Shown one piece after another: positions 63,801 through 64,000 of a stretch of DNA of 64,000 nt; position 1 is the first letter of the stretch; each line of letters starts with the position of its first letter. The position numbers and the translations under genes are program-made. The notes below the pieces were generated by a model. The model saw only the letters and a program-made list of their open reading frames with translations, was not told where the DNA came from and did not search any database. The stretch covers positions 39,105,828-39,169,827 of the forward strand of contig NC_079876.1 in NCBI RefSeq assembly GCF_029227915.1, read 5' to 3'. This stretch comes from Hydractinia symbiolongicarpus. Lineage: Eukaryota; Cnidaria; Hydrozoa; Anthoathecata; Hydractiniidae.

Positions 63801-64000
63801 AAAAATCGTTCGGGAAATGAGTTTACTCCCTGGGTACTTTCTTTGTATACTTTTGACTATACGGGCCGAGTCCAGGATTTACGGGAAATCGCAGGTTTTC
63901 GTTTGCCGGCGATTAAACTTCTTTTATTCAGCGTCTCATCAAAAATGAAAACATTTTTGAAAACTACAAGTCTCATGCGTTTTAGTGGTGAAAAAATAAT

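Larger units (their letters stand above)
3269..64000 (+). repeat. Main 203-bp satellite array, about 300 monomers on the plus strand
   Basis: The same monomer is repeated head to tail without interruption to the right edge. Adjacent near-identical units at 13054 and 13257 set the period at 203 bp; the commonest length variant is 202 bp, from a one-base loss in GCGTTTTAG. Monomers differ from each other by scattered substitutions and small indels, and the differences fall into recurring linked sets (subtypes A-G). I saw no gene, promoter, tRNA, transposon end or telomeric repeat in it. By established analogy this is constitutive heterochromatin. Whether it is the functional centromere, pericentromere or subtelomere cannot be told from sequence. 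The array is open at the right edge. Confidence 0.98.
53560..64000 (+). repeat. 17/22-monomer HOR (3444 and 4455 bp), up to three copies
   Basis: Matching units lie at 53900, 58355 and 61799, spaced 4455 and 3444 bp, so the first interval has five extra monomers. GAAATTTTTTTAAAA variants at 56655, 57870, 61314 and 63541 fit this scheme, as do CATTATGCG (54206, 58660, 62104) and ATCAAATAAG (55231, 59891, 63331). The closing segment at 63.54-64.0 kb, with CTTCAACTCTC, matches 56.65 kb rather than 57.87 kb. The last copy is cut by the window edge. Confidence 0.88.

Noticed and set aside
1-64000. CRISPR array with 203-bp spacing
   Set aside because: The whole 203 bp is conserved between units; there are no short identical repeats separated by unique spacers, and no cas genes.
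1-64000. Bacterial or phage genome segment
   Set aside because: No coding sequence, no operon structure and about 316 near-identical monomers over 64 kb; this is not a known bacterial architecture and fits eukaryotic satellite DNA.
1-64000. Telomeric repeats, rDNA or 5S-type tandem genes as the source of the array
   Set aside because: No TTAGG/TTAGGG-type runs were seen, and the monomer has no A-box, C-box or rRNA-like segments that I can recognise.

Overview
This window is one uninterrupted block of satellite DNA. Every stretch I read, from the first base to the last, belongs to a tandem repeat with a monomer of about 203 bp. There are about 16 monomers reading on the minus strand (1-3264) and about 300 reading on the plus strand (3269-64000). 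I find no gene, RNA gene, transposon, CRISPR array or unique-sequence island. An array this long with layered higher-order structure points to a eukaryotic chromosome, probably pericentromeric, centromeric or subtelomeric heterochromatin. I do not recognise the satellite family and cannot name the species. A hand count of one consensus-like monomer gives 77 G+C in 203 bases (38%) and 13 CpG where about 7 are expected. This argues against a heavily CpG-methylated genome such as a vertebrate's, and is compatible with many invertebrates.

Layout. 1-3264 is a minus-strand arm. It meets the plus-strand array at a sharp head-to-head junction at 3264/3269, with perfect 25-bp inverted arms around TTTT. 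From 3.3 to 8.1 kb lie two copies of an 11/12-monomer higher-order repeat (HOR); the minus-strand arm is an inverted copy of this same HOR. From 9.4 to 14.7 kb come short 5-, 6-, 2- and 3-monomer duplications. A 6-monomer HOR (1213 bp) runs from about 17.3 to 21 kb. Segments at 16-18, 24-26 and 30-32 kb are copies of one another, spaced 8088 and 5794 bp apart. A 1335-bp tandem duplication lies at 26.8-29.5 kb, with an off-register breakpoint at 28.13 kb. Blocks of 2 and 5 monomers lie at 35-38 kb, a 15-monomer HOR (3039 bp) at 41.7-47.4 kb, mixed 3-, 4- and 6-monomer units at 47.4-53.5 kb, and a 17/22-monomer HOR (3444/4455 bp) from 53.5 kb to the end.

Monomers fall into at least seven recurring subtypes, called A to G here. 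They are defined by linked diagnostic bases and shuffled in different orders to make the HORs. Each monomer carries a GCCGGC core, a GTATAC palindrome, two inverted-repeat elements and several A/T tracts. Subtype E carries a motif resembling a CENP-B box with one spacer base missing. The many 60-121-codon open frames are by-products of the repeat and are not annotated as genes.

The most interesting objects are the inversion junction with its HOR-matched arms, the off-register 1335-bp duplication, the nested HOR hierarchy and the CENP-B-like motif confined to one subtype.
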